Assembly (NCBI GenBank): GCA_902595065.1 | Contig: CACJOM010000001.1 | Coordinates: 573,463-637,462, forward strand | Length of the DNA: 64,000 nt | From: an uncultured SAR86 cluster bacterium | GTDB lineage: Bacteria > Pseudomonadota > Gammaproteobacteria > Magnimaribacterales > D2472 | Direction of reading: 5' to 3' | The notes under the pieces: model-generated | What the model saw: the letters and a program-made list of their open reading frames with translations, nothing else | What the model was told of the DNA's origin: nothing | The model's database searches: none | Shown: positions 1 to 9,389 of the stretch, in pieces | Layout of the letters: the number at the start of each line of letters is the position of its first letter | Numbering within the stretch: the first letter of the stretch is position 1 | Made by a program: the position numbers and the translations under genes

Positions 1-878
1 AATGGATTAAATCTGCTAAATCAAAAGATAGGCACAGTTCTGCCATTGATATTGCCGATGCATCATCCAAAGTTGGCAATCAAAGACTTATCAAGGATGA
101 AGATGAAATCAAAATAATGAAAAAGGCTTGTCAAATCTCTGCTGAAGCACATGTTGAGGCGATGAAATTTGTAAAGCCAGGTATGACAGAGCAAGAAATG
201 GAGGCATTTTATCAGTATGAATTCTCAAAAAGAGGAGGACGTTTTTCTGCTTATACACCGATTGTAGCTGGCGGAGAAAATGCTTGCGTTCTTCATTATG
301 TAGAAAACTCAAAACAACTAAAAGACGGGGAGTTGCTTCTAGTTGATGCTGGATGTGAATTTGAATTATATGCCTCAGATATTACTAGAACCTATCCAAT
401 TAACGGGAAGTTTACTGCTCCACAACTAGCTATTTATGAAGTTGTTTTAGAGGCTCAATTGAAAAGTATTGAAGCAATTTCTACAAATAATAACGTTATG
501 GATGCGCAGATAATTTCAGAAAAGGTAATTACGCAGGGGCTAATTGATCTTGGAATATTACAGGGTTCAATGGAAGAACTTCATGCAGCTGGAGCATTTA
601 AGGATTTTTACATGCATAAAATAGGCCATTGGTTAGGCATAGATGTTCATGATGCTGGCGATTACATGGAAGATGGCGATTACATGAAGTTCAAACCTGG
701 CATGGTTACCACGGTCGAGCCTGGTATCTACATTTCATCATCTTCAGACGTTGAAGATAAATGGAAAGGAATAGGTATCAGGATCGAAGATGATATTTTA
801 GTGACTGCTGAGGGCAATGAAAATCTCACTGCCTTTGTTCCTTCTGATCCTAAAGAGATTGAAGCATTAATGTCTTGA
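1..878 (+). CDS. pepP: Xaa-Pro aminopeptidase (5'-truncated by the window edge)
   Basis: Cytosolic M24-family metallopeptidase that removes N-terminal residues preceding proline. The reading frame is open from base 3 with no stop before the first internal ATG at 117, and the residues upstream of it (ending ..RLIKDEDEIKIM) are typical of the family's linker into the catalytic domain, so the gene enters from the left and the N-terminal domain is missing here. The pita-bread fold's metal ligands are visible: Asp in DAG, Asp in SDITRT, His in HKIGHWLG, Glu in TTVEPGIYI and Glu in IRIEDDILV. It is followed 7 bases later by ubiH in the same direction, the usual gammaproteobacterial pepP-ubiH arrangement. 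Confidence 0.95.
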   Translation, partial: WIKSAKSKDRHSSAIDIADASSKVGNQRLIKDEDEIKIMKKACQISAEAHVEAMKFVKPGMTEQEMEAFYQYEFSKRGGRFSAYTPIVAGGENACVLHYVENSKQLKDGELLLVDAGCEFELYASDITRTYPINGKFTAPQLAIYEVVLEAQLKSIEAISTNNNVMDAQIISEKVITQGLIDLGILQGSMEELHAAGAFKDFYMHKIGHWLGIDVHDAGDYMEDGDYMKFKPGMVTTVEPGIYISSSSDVEDKWKGIGIRIEDDILVTAEGNENLTAFVPSDPKEIEALMS

Positions 879-885
879 AACTTTT

Positions 886-2034
886 ATGTCTCAATCTGTA
901 TTGATTTCTGGGGGAGGGATTGTAGGATCCTTTCTAGGTCTTGAGCTTGCGGCAAGAGAAATACCTTTTAAGATTATTGAAAAAAAACCTTTTGCTTCTT
1001 CAGGAAATGATCACATCAGGTCTTTAACTTTAAACTTAAGCGCTAGTGAAAGACTTAATTATCTTGGAGTTACAACTGCCTCTTCTTTAATTCAAAGAAT
1101 GAATATATTTGATGGCTCTGGATCTGGCAAATTATCATTTAATTGTGATGAAGCCAACATTGATTATTTGGCGAAGGTTTTTAGTTTTAATGATTTAAGA
1201 GAAGCTTTGATTAAAAAGGTTGAAAGCTCAATATCTATTGGCGATGAGATCACTTCTTTTAAGTCAATGGAATCAGGAATTCAGGCCTCTCTTAGTAATG
1301 GCTCGACCATAGAAACTAATCTTCTCGTAATTGCTGAAGGCAGAAATTCCACTTTGGCAAAGTCGATAGCGTCAGAAAATTTTTCTAAAGATTATGAACA
1401 GGTAGCTAAAACATTTTTGGTTGAAATTCCAGAACTGAATGCTGATGAGGCAATTCAAGTGTTTCATGAAAAAGAAATTTTTGCATTAATGCCATATAAG
1501 AATGGCACTGAGATAAATCAATTCTCAGTAGTATGGTCCATGCCAAAAGAGCTTGCTCATGATTTAACATCAGATAATCTTTCTACTCAGTTACAAAAGT
1601 TTGAAAAAAAACTGTCTTGTAAAATACAAATAACCAGCGAATTACTCTCATTCCCGCTTTCAGCTCATCACCTTGATGAATACTGTGATCAAGGAGTTTG
1701 TGTAATCGCTGATGCAGCTCATTCCATTCACCCTTTAGCTGGTCAAGGTATTAATTTGGGTATTTCGGATGCGATTATTCTTGCTGAAGAAATTGAGCGA
1801 GCAATTAATGCAGAAAAAGATATAGGACAATTAGCTTTGTTAAAGAAATATGAGCTTAGAAGAAAAACCCTTAATGCATCAATGATTAGGGGCGTCGATT
1901 TCCTCTTTAATCTTTTCCAACAAGATAATCCCTATCTGAGATTGGGTCGTAACTCTGGCTTAAAGGTGGTAGATAAGCTCAGCTTTTTAAAGAAAAATTT
2001 TATTTTGCATGCATCAGGCATTCAAAAAATTTAA
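886..2034 (+). CDS. ubiH: UbiH/UbiF/VisC-family FAD-dependent hydroxylase
   Basis: Class A flavoprotein monooxygenase of 382 residues, expected to hydroxylate the aromatic ring of a ubiquinone precursor. The N-terminal Rossmann motif (SGGGIVGSFLGLELA) binds the FAD ADP moiety, and the second FAD motif is seen as ADAAHSIHPLAGQGINLG near residue 275; the usual GD of this motif is replaced by AD. It lies directly behind pepP, as ubiH does in many gammaproteobacteria, which favours UbiH over UbiI or UbiF, but sequence alone cannot fix which ring position it hydroxylates. A short ubiK-type accessory gene also occurs in this window at 40704-40865. Confidence 0.87.
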   Translation: MSQSVLISGGGIVGSFLGLELAAREIPFKIIEKKPFASSGNDHIRSLTLNLSASERLNYLGVTTASSLIQRMNIFDGSGSGKLSFNCDEANIDYLAKVFSFNDLREALIKKVESSISIGDEITSFKSMESGIQASLSNGSTIETNLLVIAEGRNSTLAKSIASENFSKDYEQVAKTFLVEIPELNADEAIQVFHEKEIFALMPYKNGTEINQFSVVWSMPKELAHDLTSDNLSTQLQKFEKKLSCKIQITSELLSFPLSAHHLDEYCDQGVCVIADAAHSIHPLAGQGINLGISDAIILAEEIERAINAEKDIGQLALLKKYELRRKTLNASMIRGVDFLFNLFQQDNPYLRLGRNSGLKVVDKLSFLKKNFILHASGIQKI

Positions 2035-2039
2035 AAAGG

Positions 2040-2639
2040 CTATTTTTTATTCCAATAAGAAATTCCTAATTCTTTTAAAAGTTCAACCACCTCATGTATG
2101 GGTAAACCAACAATATTGGAATAACTACCATTTATTTTTTTGATAAAAGCAGATCCGTAGCCTTGAATTCCATAACTGCCCGCTTTATCGAACGGCTCCT
2201 GGGTTTTGCAATATTCTTTACAATCATCCTCAGTTAACTTTGCAAACTCAACATCTGATGAAACGCTGATAGTGTGAAACTTGGCTTGCTCTTTATTTAT
2301 TATCCCAACAGTCACAGCAGTTATAACTACGTGAGTCTTGTCAGAGAGTTTTAGAAGCATGGCGACAGCATCAGATTCTGATTCTGGTTTCCCAAAAATC
2401 TTATCTTTTAAAACGACAATGGTATCAGCAGCAAGCACTGGAAAAAAAGGCATGTCCTCAGTTATAACCTTGCGAACACCTTCCTGACATTTCAATACTG
2501 ATAATGCTCTGACATTTTCTTGGGGAGAATTAGAGCTATTAATGTTTTCGTCAACCTCAATATCGATGATTTTATGTTCGACACCAACTTGCTGCAAAAG
2601 CTCAGTTCTTCGAGGCGATTTGGAGGCAAGATAGATCAT
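2040..2639 (-). CDS. maf: Maf-family nucleoside triphosphate pyrophosphatase
   Basis: Maf-like protein of 199 residues; the family hydrolyses non-canonical or specific NTPs (dTTP/UTP or methylated nucleotides) to NMP and pyrophosphate. The N-terminal signature LASKSPRRTELLQQVG is present, followed by the conserved Glu-rich VDEN stretch, the ADTIVVL catalytic segment (Asp about residue 70), a GKP loop and the C-terminal GSYSNIVGLP motif. It converges tail to tail on ubiH with 5 bases between. Substrate subclass (YhdE versus YceF type) cannot be told with certainty; the QGYGSAFI and FDKAGSYGIQ region resembles the dTTP/UTP class. Confidence 0.92.
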   Translation of the reverse strand: MIYLASKSPRRTELLQQVGVEHKIIDIEVDENINSSNSPQENVRALSVLKCQEGVRKVITEDMPFFPVLAADTIVVLKDKIFGKPESESDAVAMLLKLSDKTHVVITAVTVGIINKEQAKFHTISVSSDVEFAKLTEDDCKEYCKTQEPFDKAGSYGIQGYGSAFIKKINGSYSNIVGLPIHEVVELLKELGISYWNKK

Positions 2640-2666
2640 CCATTACAATTTTAACAGGAGAATAAT

Positions 2667-3548
2667 ATGACCAATCAAAATAAAAGAGTAATTTTAGTAA
2701 CAGGAGCTAGCAGGGGAGTAGGCAAAGGTATTGCAGAAGGAATTGCCAGAAAGGGAGATATCATTATTTGTGCTGCCAGAAACCAAAAGAAAGGATCAAC
2801 CGTCCAACAGTTTGGCTTTGAGATTAAAAGCAGCCTTGATGAAACGATTGAAAAAATTAAGGCAAAGGATGCAACTGGCATCGCCTATTCAATTGATCTA
2901 AACAATCAAAAAGAAATTTTAGAACTATCTGGCTATATTGAAAAAGAGTTCGGTCAGCTAGATCTGTTAGTTCACTCAGCCTGCCAGATTCATGATGATT
3001 TAGTGCAACCAAAACCTTATTGGGAAAAATCTGTTGATCTTTGGTCATTGATGGATGTTGGACTAAAGTCTAATTATCTTTTATCGCATGCATTAACTCC
3101 CTTGATGATTGAAAGCAAAGGCAAGCTCATAGTTCAAATTTCTTCTCATGGAGCCATGTGTTATATGCATGGACCCATATATGGGGCACAAAAAGCCGGC
3201 ATAGATAAAATGGCTTTCGATATGGCTTATGATCTTAAGTCTCATGATATTTGTTCATTATCTTTGTGGTCTGGAATAGTAAAAGATGAGAAAACTCAGA
3301 AGGTGAGTGAAATGCATGGAGAGCAATATGCTGAGTTTTTGAAGGGCGCTGCCAGTCAAGAATACGCGGGCTTGGTGATTAACGAGCTATATGATGATCC
3401 AAAACTCATGACATTGTCAGGAAAAACACTATTGGCTGCAGAAGTTGGAAACCAATATGGAGTTGACGATATAGATGATTGCACTCCTAAGAGCGATAGA
3501 GAAACACTAGGTGGGCCTAGAGAATTTTCAGAAGCAGTGGTTTATTAG
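2667..3548 (+). CDS. short-chain dehydrogenase/reductase (DHRS1-like)
   Basis: Classical-type SDR of 293 residues. The cofactor motif VTGASRGVGKGIAEGIA lies at the N terminus and the catalytic Tyr-x3-Lys is seen as IYGAQKAGID, preceded by the conserved ISSHGA Ser. An insert of about 20 residues before the DLNNQKE segment and the long tail resemble the DHRS1 group of SDRs; the substrate is unknown. A good GGAG ribosome site (about 2655) precedes the ATG. Its stop codon directly abuts the stop of rpmB on the other strand with no spacer, so the two transcripts must overlap. Confidence 0.85.
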   Translation: MTNQNKRVILVTGASRGVGKGIAEGIARKGDIIICAARNQKKGSTVQQFGFEIKSSLDETIEKIKAKDATGIAYSIDLNNQKEILELSGYIEKEFGQLDLLVHSACQIHDDLVQPKPYWEKSVDLWSLMDVGLKSNYLLSHALTPLMIESKGKLIVQISSHGAMCYMHGPIYGAQKAGIDKMAFDMAYDLKSHDICSLSLWSGIVKDEKTQKVSEMHGEQYAEFLKGAASQEYAGLVINELYDDPKLMTLSGKTLLAAEVGNQYGVDDIDDCTPKSDRETLGGPREFSEAVVY

Positions 3549-3785
3549 TTAGACTTTTTCGCCGCGAGATCTCATATCTTTAAGGACCTCATCAATGCCT
3601 TTTTTATCTATGATGCGCATGCCTTTAGTGGATAGCTTTAAGGTTACAAACCTATTTTCTGATTCAACCCAAAATTTATGTGTATGTAGATTGGGAAAGA
3701 ACTTCCTTTTCACTCGGTTATTCGCATGGGAAACGTGATTACCGCTTTGTGGCATCTTCCCTGTTACTTGACATACTTTACTCAT
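3549..3785 (-). CDS. rpmB: 50S ribosomal protein L28
   Basis: L28 of 78 residues, the normal proteobacterial length. It begins [16 protein letters not shown] and shows the [15 protein letters not shown] core, the [19 protein letters not shown] strand and the [16 protein letters not shown] end, all typical of gammaproteobacterial L28. The partner gene rpmG (L33), which usually follows rpmB, is absent: the gene ends right against the stop of the opposing SDR gene. Divergent from the sixA-like gene with 54 bases between. Confidence 0.96.
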   Translation of the reverse strand: MSKVCQVTGKMPQSGNHVSHANNRVKRKFFPNLHTHKFWVESENRFVTLKLSTKGMRIIDKKGIDEVLKDMRSRGEKV

Positions 3786-3839
3786 AGAAACGCGATTTTA
3801 TAGGACATAGAGAGTCTTAGCAAGATAGAATTAACAAGA

Positions 3840-4334
3840 ATGAAAAATTTATTTTTACTTAGACATGCCAAATCTAGTTGGGATAATGCAGCACTTGGAG
3901 ATTTTGACCGTCCATTATCTAAAAGAGGAATATCCAATGCAATTCAATTGTCTGAATACATACAAAAACATAGCATTTCATTTGATCTTGTTTTATCTAG
4001 TCCAAGTGAAAGAACACAATCAACCCTTGATCTTGTATTGAGCTCTCTTGATCCTATTCCAACAAGCAATTTAAAAGAATGCATTTATCATGCATCAGCA
4101 TCAAGCCTCATCCAGTTAATTACAGAGCAAGATGACGAGATAAACAATTTACTAATCATAGGACATAATCCCGGACTGCATATTCTTACAGAAACATTAA
4201 CCAATGAATCCATTGTGAAATTCCCAACCTGTGCTTTTGCAAAAATTACTAATTTTAATCATTGGAAAGATGTAGATGCTGATATATTAACTCTCGAATC
4301 CGTAATTACTCCCAAGGAGCTCAATCATGATTGA
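3840..4334 (+). CDS. sixA: SixA-like histidine phosphatase
   Basis: Small histidine-phosphatase-superfamily protein (164 residues). The catalytic RHG-type motif appears as [11 protein letters not shown], with the conserved [10 protein letters not shown] loop, and the second active-site His is in IIGHNPGLH near residue 105. SixA removes phosphate from the HPt domains of hybrid kinases in E. coli; related proteins have other substrates, so the symbol is by family only. It overlaps the dut start by 8 bases and the two are probably co-transcribed. Confidence 0.82.
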   Translation: MKNLFLLRHAKSSWDNAALGDFDRPLSKRGISNAIQLSEYIQKHSISFDLVLSSPSERTQSTLDLVLSSLDPIPTSNLKECIYHASASSLIQLITEQDDEINNLLIIGHNPGLHILTETLTNESIVKFPTCAFAKITNFNHWKDVDADILTLESVITPKELNHD

Positions 4335-4782
4335 TTTAAAAGTAAAAATTCTAAATCCACTCATTGGTGATTCCATTCCATTGCCAGAATACTCTACGGA
4401 AGGTTCAGCGGGATTAGATTTAAGAGCATGCGTTGAGGAAAGTTTTAAGCTAAAACCTCAAGAGTGCAAACTAATCCCTTTAGGTTTTTCTATTTATATA
4501 GAGGACCCATCGCTGTCTGCTTTGGTAATTCCAAGATCTGGTCTTGGCTCGAAACATGGAATTGTTATGGGAAACTTAGTGGGATTAATTGATTCTGATT
4601 ATCAGGGCGAACTTAAGGTGCCACTATGGAATAGATCAACTGAAGATTTTTTAGTAAGCAGTGGCGATAGAATTGCTCAGATGATTCTTGTGCCCATAAA
4701 GCAGGCTAAATTAAGAGTGGTAGAAGACTTCTCTAAAACAGAGAGAGGAAATAAAGGATTTGGTAGTTCGGGGGTTGAGTAA
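4327..4782 (+). CDS. dut: deoxyuridine 5'-triphosphate nucleotidohydrolase
   Basis: Trimeric dUTPase of 151 residues converting dUTP to dUMP and pyrophosphate. All five family motifs are visible: AGLDLRA (1), [11 protein letters not shown] (2), [14 protein letters not shown] (3), [11 protein letters not shown] (4) and the flexible C-terminal arm [10 protein letters not shown] (5) that closes over the active site. Length and motif order are normal. It starts inside the 3' end of the sixA-like gene and ends 4 bases before the opposing rpmE stop. In many gammaproteobacteria dut lies next to coaBC; that neighbour is not here. Confidence 0.97.
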   Translation: MIDLKVKILNPLIGDSIPLPEYSTEGSAGLDLRACVEESFKLKPQECKLIPLGFSIYIEDPSLSALVIPRSGLGSKHGIVMGNLVGLIDSDYQGELKVPLWNRSTEDFLVSSGDRIAQMILVPIKQAKLRVVEDFSKTERGNKGFGSSGVE

Positions 4783-4786
4783 GAGC

Positions 4787-5224
4787 TTATTTGTCTTCTT
4801 CGCTTTCACCATCTGATTCAACAGCAGTTTCTGCTTCAGCATTGTCTTCAGAAGTGTCTTCTTCAGCAGCTTCTTCAACTGACTCTTCAACTTCAGCTAC
4901 CTCAGCAGCAGTTTCTTCGACAATCTCTTCGACAGGAGTCTCCACCACTTCTTCTGCCACTTCCTCTACAGCAGTTTCCTCAACTTTGGCTTCAGCTTTT
5001 TTAGCTGCAGGCTTTGAGGCCCCTGATGCACCAAAACGATCTTGGAATTTCTTCACTCTTCCGCCAGAATCAAGCATCTTCTGCTTTCCGGTATAGAATG
5101 GATGACATTTAGCACAAACGTCCAATGACAAATTATCTTTCAATGTGCTCATTACAGGCAGCACGTTACCACAACTACACGTTGTAGTTATTTCTTGATA
5201 ATTGGGATGTATGTCTGTTTTCAT
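4787..5224 (-). CDS. rpmE: 50S ribosomal protein L31 with acidic C-terminal extension
   Basis: Zinc-type (C+) L31: residues 1-65 are a complete L31 with Cys16, Cys18, Cys37 and Cys40 as the zinc ligands and the HPFYTGKQK segment. The family normally ends near residue 70, but this protein runs to 145. The added 75 residues start with a short Ala/Lys hinge ([13 protein letters not shown]) and then are almost entirely Glu, Ala, Val and Thr, with no predicted fold. The frame is uninterrupted and the tail ends just before dut. It is divergent from priA, the same neighbour as in E. coli. The tail's function is unknown. Confidence 0.93.
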   Translation of the reverse strand: MKTDIHPNYQEITTTCSCGNVLPVMSTLKDNLSLDVCAKCHPFYTGKQKMLDSGGRVKKFQDRFGASGASKPAAKKAEAKVEETAVEEVAEEVVETPVEEIVEETAAEVAEVEESVEEAAEEDTSEDNAEAETAVESDGESEEDK

Positions 5225-5247
5225 AATAAAATCAAATTTGGATGAGC

Positions 5248-5276
5248 ACTATACCAAATACAGTTACGTTTACAAA
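5248..5276 (-). promoter_or_regulatory. candidate sigma-70 promoter for rpmE
   Basis: On the minus strand a TATAGT box (5253-5248) lies 17 bases downstream of TTTGTA (5276-5271), inside the 57-base spacer between rpmE and priA. Box quality is moderate; no experimental support can be drawn from the sequence. Confidence 0.4.
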
Positions 5277-5281
5277 CACAT

Positions 5282-7258
5282 ATGAGTAAATTTTTTTACA
5301 ATGTGGCTATAGCTGTCCCGCTGAGACAAGCCTTTACCTATCACTCAAATCAGCAGATTATTCCTGGCACTAGGGTGGCTGTTAAATTTGGCAGAACCAA
5401 TAAGCTGGGTATAGTGACAGAGGTAATTAGTGAAACCGACATTAAGACCAAACCCATTCATATGGTGTTAGATGATTTGCCAATCTTTTCTAAAACTGAG
5501 CTTAAAATTTTTAAATGGGCGTCTGATTATTATTTGCATCCAATAGGAGAAGTAATTAACTCCTTTTTGCCAACAAATCTCAGACAAACAAAGAATACTT
5601 TTGAGGCTGAAATGATAGAGAGTAATAAAGAAATCATAGAACAGAACTCAGAGTTTCAAACAACTCTCAATTCTGAACAGATTAAAGCTGTAAAGTTTTT
5701 GAATGAACTAATAGGATTCATGCCAACCCTTTTACATGGAGTAACAGGCTCCGGCAAGACAGAAGTTTACATAAGATGCATTTATGAACAATTATTAAAC
5801 AGTAAATCAGTTTTGGTTCTAGCACCTGAAATTGCTTTAACGCCTCAACTGGAAAGCAGGGTACGAAATCAATTTGGAGATTTGGTTGGAATTTATCATT
5901 CTAAAATGACACCATCCGCTCGTTATAAGGCCTGGAAAAAGTTTCGAAGTGGTGAGCTTAAAGTCATTATTGGCACTAGATCTGCTGTAATGATGCCTGC
6001 ACCAAAACTTGGACTTATCATCGTTGATGAGGAGCATGACGCATCATATAAACAACAAGAAGGCTTTAAATTTTCTGCAAGAGACATTGCAATCAAGAGA
6101 GCGCAGATAATTAAAATCCCAATTATCCTAGGTTCGGCAACACCATCTCTAAGAACACTGAAGCTGGTTGAAGAAAAGAAATTTCAAACTATTAGCTTAA
6201 CTAAAAGAGTTACCCAAAAAAGCCCACCAAAATTCTCTATCCTCGATATTAATGAGGTGAAGTTAGTAAGCGGCTTAGCTCCGCAGGCAATAGAAGCCAT
6301 TAGTCAAACCTTAACGCAAAAAAAACAAGCCATGATATTCATCAATCGACGAGGTTTTGCGCCTCAATTTATATGCTCTTATTGTGACTGGAAAGCTATG
6401 TGTAACAGTTGTGATTCAAGCCTGGTATTTCATCATCAAGCCGCTCGACTGATTTGTCATCGCTGTGATTCAGCTTTTGGTGTTCCTGCTCATTGTCCAA
6501 GCTGCTCCAAAGCGCAACTCTCTTTTCTTGGTACAGGCACAGAGCAACTTGAGGAAACATTAAAAGAACTTTTTCCCAAGACTGCAATTCATCGAATGGA
6601 TCGAGACTCAACAACGAAAGCCGGTTCCTTGGAAGCAATTCTCTCAGAAATAAATAATTCAAATACAGGTATTTTGATAGGCACTCAAATGTTAATCAAA
6701 GGGCATGATTTTCCAAATTTAGAGTTAGTTGTAACCGTGGATGTTGATCAAGGCATCACAAGCTTAAACTCATCTGCAGTTGAGGAAATGGGGCAGCAAC
6801 TCATTCAGGTCGCTGGAAGGGCAGGACGCTCAGATGGTAACGCAACAGTCTTGGTTCAATCAAGGTATGTGAATGATCAAAATTTATTACAACTAAAGAG
6901 CGGAAATTATTTAAACTTTGCAAAATCTTTGATGAAGCAACGTCAAGCAACAAATCAACCTCCATATACTTTTGAAGCTAGTATCAAAGCCTCATCTCCT
7001 AAAGCTCAAACTAATATAGAAATGTTAACTTATGCAAAGCAATTTATAGACTCTAGTAAATGCGTGCTTATTGGTCCCATCCCAGCAATGCAATCCAAGG
7101 TTAGGGGCTCTTATCATCATTACTTACTTATTCAGACTAAAACAAGAACCGGCTTAAACAAACTTTTAGTTCATTTATCAGATTTTCTTTTCAAAGATAA
7201 AAATAATATCTCCAACAAGGTTCGCTGGAGTATAAATGTTGATCCGCTAGAGTTTTAA
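5282..7258 (+). CDS. priA: primosomal protein N' (replication restart helicase PriA)
   Basis: Superfamily 2 DNA helicase that reloads DnaB at stalled forks. The N-terminal 3' DNA-binding domain (to about residue 105) is followed by Walker A GVTGSGKTEVY (about 153-163), DEEH box IIVDEEHDASYKQ, and the zinc-binding region with paired cysteines (CSYCDWKAMCNSC, CHRC, CPSC), then the ATPase lobe with GRAGRS. At 658 residues it is shorter than the E. coli protein (732), mainly from trimmed loops. Divergent from rpmE, as in E. coli. Confidence 0.97.
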   Translation: MSKFFYNVAIAVPLRQAFTYHSNQQIIPGTRVAVKFGRTNKLGIVTEVISETDIKTKPIHMVLDDLPIFSKTELKIFKWASDYYLHPIGEVINSFLPTNLRQTKNTFEAEMIESNKEIIEQNSEFQTTLNSEQIKAVKFLNELIGFMPTLLHGVTGSGKTEVYIRCIYEQLLNSKSVLVLAPEIALTPQLESRVRNQFGDLVGIYHSKMTPSARYKAWKKFRSGELKVIIGTRSAVMMPAPKLGLIIVDEEHDASYKQQEGFKFSARDIAIKRAQIIKIPIILGSATPSLRTLKLVEEKKFQTISLTKRVTQKSPPKFSILDINEVKLVSGLAPQAIEAISQTLTQKKQAMIFINRRGFAPQFICSYCDWKAMCNSCDSSLVFHHQAARLICHRCDSAFGVPAHCPSCSKAQLSFLGTGTEQLEETLKELFPKTAIHRMDRDSTTKAGSLEAILSEINNSNTGILIGTQMLIKGHDFPNLELVVTVDVDQGITSLNSSAVEEMGQQLIQVAGRAGRSDGNATVLVQSRYVNDQNLLQLKSGNYLNFAKSLMKQRQATNQPPYTFEASIKASSPKAQTNIEMLTYAKQFIDSSKCVLIGPIPAMQSKVRGSYHHYLLIQTKTRTGLNKLLVHLSDFLFKDKNNISNKVRWSINVDPLEF

Positions 7259-8118
7259 ATATTGAAAGTTTGACCCACCAATTCTTCTGATAGGCTCCAA
7301 AGCTTATGTGCTTCTTCAAGATTCTTCGAGTAAGTAGAGGATTTATGTATTTTTGAATCAACAAAGTATTCGCCCGTAACTCCATCATCCTGCTTGGTTG
7401 CAAGATAGATTATGCTTTCAGCTCCCTTTAATGGCGATCTAAAGAATGGTCTTAGAATTAATCTTAGGGGTTTGCTATACCAAGCTTTATTTTGACTGCC
7501 AAGTGAAGTATTCACACCTCCTGGGTGGATAGCATTAACTGAAATATTCTCTGTAGATAGCTTAATTGCTAGGTATCTTGTGAAAAGTAAGTTTGCTAGT
7601 TTTGATTGCCCATAAGGTCTTAAGCCTTGCCCAAAATTATTTTTAAAATTTATATCTTCCCATTGCATTTTTTTTACAAATGAATGAGCTGCAGATGAGA
7701 CATTCACAATTCTTGTTTCATTTTCACCTTTTAATTTATGGAGAAGCAGGTTGGTAAAGAGAAAATATCCAATGTGGTTTACTGCAAATGTATTTTCAAT
7801 GCCCTCGCTAGTTTCGTGATAAGAAGTATTTACAACGCCAGCATTATTGATGAGTACATCAATATTCCGACACAAACCATTAATTTCATCGACACATCTT
7901 TTAATGGAATCTTGTTGGGAAAAATCACAATACACTGATTGAACTTGAGTATTTGGGGAAAGGGCTTTAATTTCAGCAAGAAGTTCGTTTGCAAGATCTT
8001 GATTTCGATAGGTAAACAATAGCTGAGGATTTTCTTTAGATAGCTCAATGGCCGCAGCTTTTCCTATACCATTTGTTGCGCCTGAAATAACAATCGTTTT
8101 ATTTTTTAGATTCCACAT
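7255..8118 (-). CDS. short-chain dehydrogenase (retinol dehydrogenase-like)
   Basis: SDR of 287 residues, with cofactor motif ISGATNGIGKAAAIELSK at the N terminus, NNAGVV at about residue 90, the catalytic Ser in NVSSAAHS and Tyr-x3-Lys in PYGQSKLANLLF. The ordering and the long HPGGVNTSLG region are characteristic of the RDH/WWOX-like SDRs; the substrate is not predictable. Its stop overlaps the opposing priA stop by 4 bases, and its ATG touches the amiC stop at base 8118, so it is likely the last gene of the nnr-tsaE-amiC transcript. Confidence 0.85.
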   Translation of the reverse strand: MWNLKNKTIVISGATNGIGKAAAIELSKENPQLLFTYRNQDLANELLAEIKALSPNTQVQSVYCDFSQQDSIKRCVDEINGLCRNIDVLINNAGVVNTSYHETSEGIENTFAVNHIGYFLFTNLLLHKLKGENETRIVNVSSAAHSFVKKMQWEDINFKNNFGQGLRPYGQSKLANLLFTRYLAIKLSTENISVNAIHPGGVNTSLGSQNKAWYSKPLRLILRPFFRSPLKGAESIIYLATKQDDGVTGEYFVDSKIHKSSTYSKNLEEAHKLWSLSEELVGQTFNI

Positions 8119-9389
8119 TAAATATATATTTGAATTACTTGACCTGGATAAATACTTTTATTTTTTAAGTTATTCCAATTAATGATTTCATCAATGGTAA
8201 CACCAAAACGAATAGCAATCTCAGAGATTACATCTCCCTTTTGGATTTCATATTCAACAAATTTTGGCTGAGATGCCATGAAAGTGTTTGGTTTCGGTTT
8301 AATTTTAAAATAGTTATGAATCCCTAAAAAAATACTTCTAGCAATCATTCTTCTGCCTGCCTTGCCTTCTAATCTTTTTGCATCATCAGGATTTGTAATA
8401 AATCCTGATTCTACTAAAACCGAGGGAATATCAATTGATTTCAAAACTCTAAAATCAGCAAATTCAACATTTGGTTTATGCATCTTTGTATAGGGATCTT
8501 TTTTTAATTGCTCTAATATTTTTTCTGCCAAGATAACGCTATTATCTATCTTGGCCTCATAAGCTATTTGATAAAGCGTTCTTGCTGCATCTTCATCAAA
8601 ATCTCTTACATCGAGCTTACCTATTTTTGATTTTACTTCTGGGCTGTTAGCTAATTTATTTTTTGAAAGAGTTGCTGCTGTGATTGAGGAGGCCTCTTCT
8701 GACCATACATAAACAGATGCTCCTTTAACTGATGATAATCTAAAGCCGTCAGCATGAATAGAAACAAATAAATCAGCGCCCAGTTTTCTAGCATTTTGAT
8801 ACCTATCATCCAAGCCAACATATCGATCATCTGATCTAATCATTACCGGCTTATACCCAGATGTATTTTTTAGGGTGCGTTCTAATTCCCTCGAAATTAA
8901 AAGCGTCACATCTTTTTCTAGAATGTTTTTACCAACTGACCCTGGATCTCTGCCCCCATGACCAGCATCTATTGCTACGATAATATCTCTAAGGTTTGTA
9001 GATATTTTTTTATCTCTTTTGATCTCTAGAATTAAATCTACTCGATCTTTGTATTTTACTTGCCAAGGTTTTTTCCAATACACAGATCCCTTTAAATCAA
9101 TCACAATTCGCACAGTGCTGCCAACCTCGCTGGCCCTGATTATTTTTATAGGAGAGAATGATGAAGATTTTATCGGCCCATTAAGAGCAGTATTTTTTAA
9201 ATCAATTACAATCCTTGAAGGGTCATCTAATGCATATGAGTTAATTAAAGCTACTTTATCGAGGTTAAATACAATTTTTAAGTTCCCTGATTCAAGTTCA
9301 GAAACATCCCCAAAAGAAACTCGATTGGACGCTTCTGTTGAAACAGTAACAATGCATAGAATCAAGAGAAGAAACTTCAATTTATTCAT
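8118..9389 (-). CDS. amiC: N-acetylmuramoyl-L-alanine amidase (AMIN + Amidase_3 + LysM)
   Basis: Periplasmic cell-wall amidase cutting the amide between MurNAc and the stem peptide at division. The ATG at 9389 is chosen because it gives a clean signal peptide (MNKLKFLLLILCIVTVS) and an 8-base overlap with tsaE; a further ATG 30 bases upstream lies deeper inside tsaE. After the signal come an AMIN domain (about 20-125), an Amidase_3 domain starting VAIDAGHGGRDPG with zinc ligands His and Glu in this region and SIHADGF, and a C-terminal LysM (YEIQKGDVISEIAIRFG). The LysM makes it resemble AmiB-type enzymes; the symbol is therefore approximate. Confidence 0.93.
   Translation of the reverse strand: MNKLKFLLLILCIVTVSTEASNRVSFGDVSELESGNLKIVFNLDKVALINSYALDDPSRIVIDLKNTALNGPIKSSSFSPIKIIRASEVGSTVRIVIDLKGSVYWKKPWQVKYKDRVDLILEIKRDKKISTNLRDIIVAIDAGHGGRDPGSVGKNILEKDVTLLISRELERTLKNTSGYKPVMIRSDDRYVGLDDRYQNARKLGADLFVSIHADGFRLSSVKGASVYVWSEEASSITAATLSKNKLANSPEVKSKIGKLDVRDFDEDAARTLYQIAYEAKIDNSVILAEKILEQLKKDPYTKMHKPNVEFADFRVLKSIDIPSVLVESGFITNPDDAKRLEGKAGRRMIARSIFLGIHNYFKIKPKPNTFMASQPKFVEYEIQKGDVISEIAIRFGVTIDEIINWNNLKNKSIYPGQVIQIYI

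Noticed and set aside
4791-5096. Plus-strand Ser-rich open frame of 101 codons
   Set aside because: It is the antisense of the acidic tail of L31; its serine bias follows from the GAA/GAG-rich codons of the real gene.
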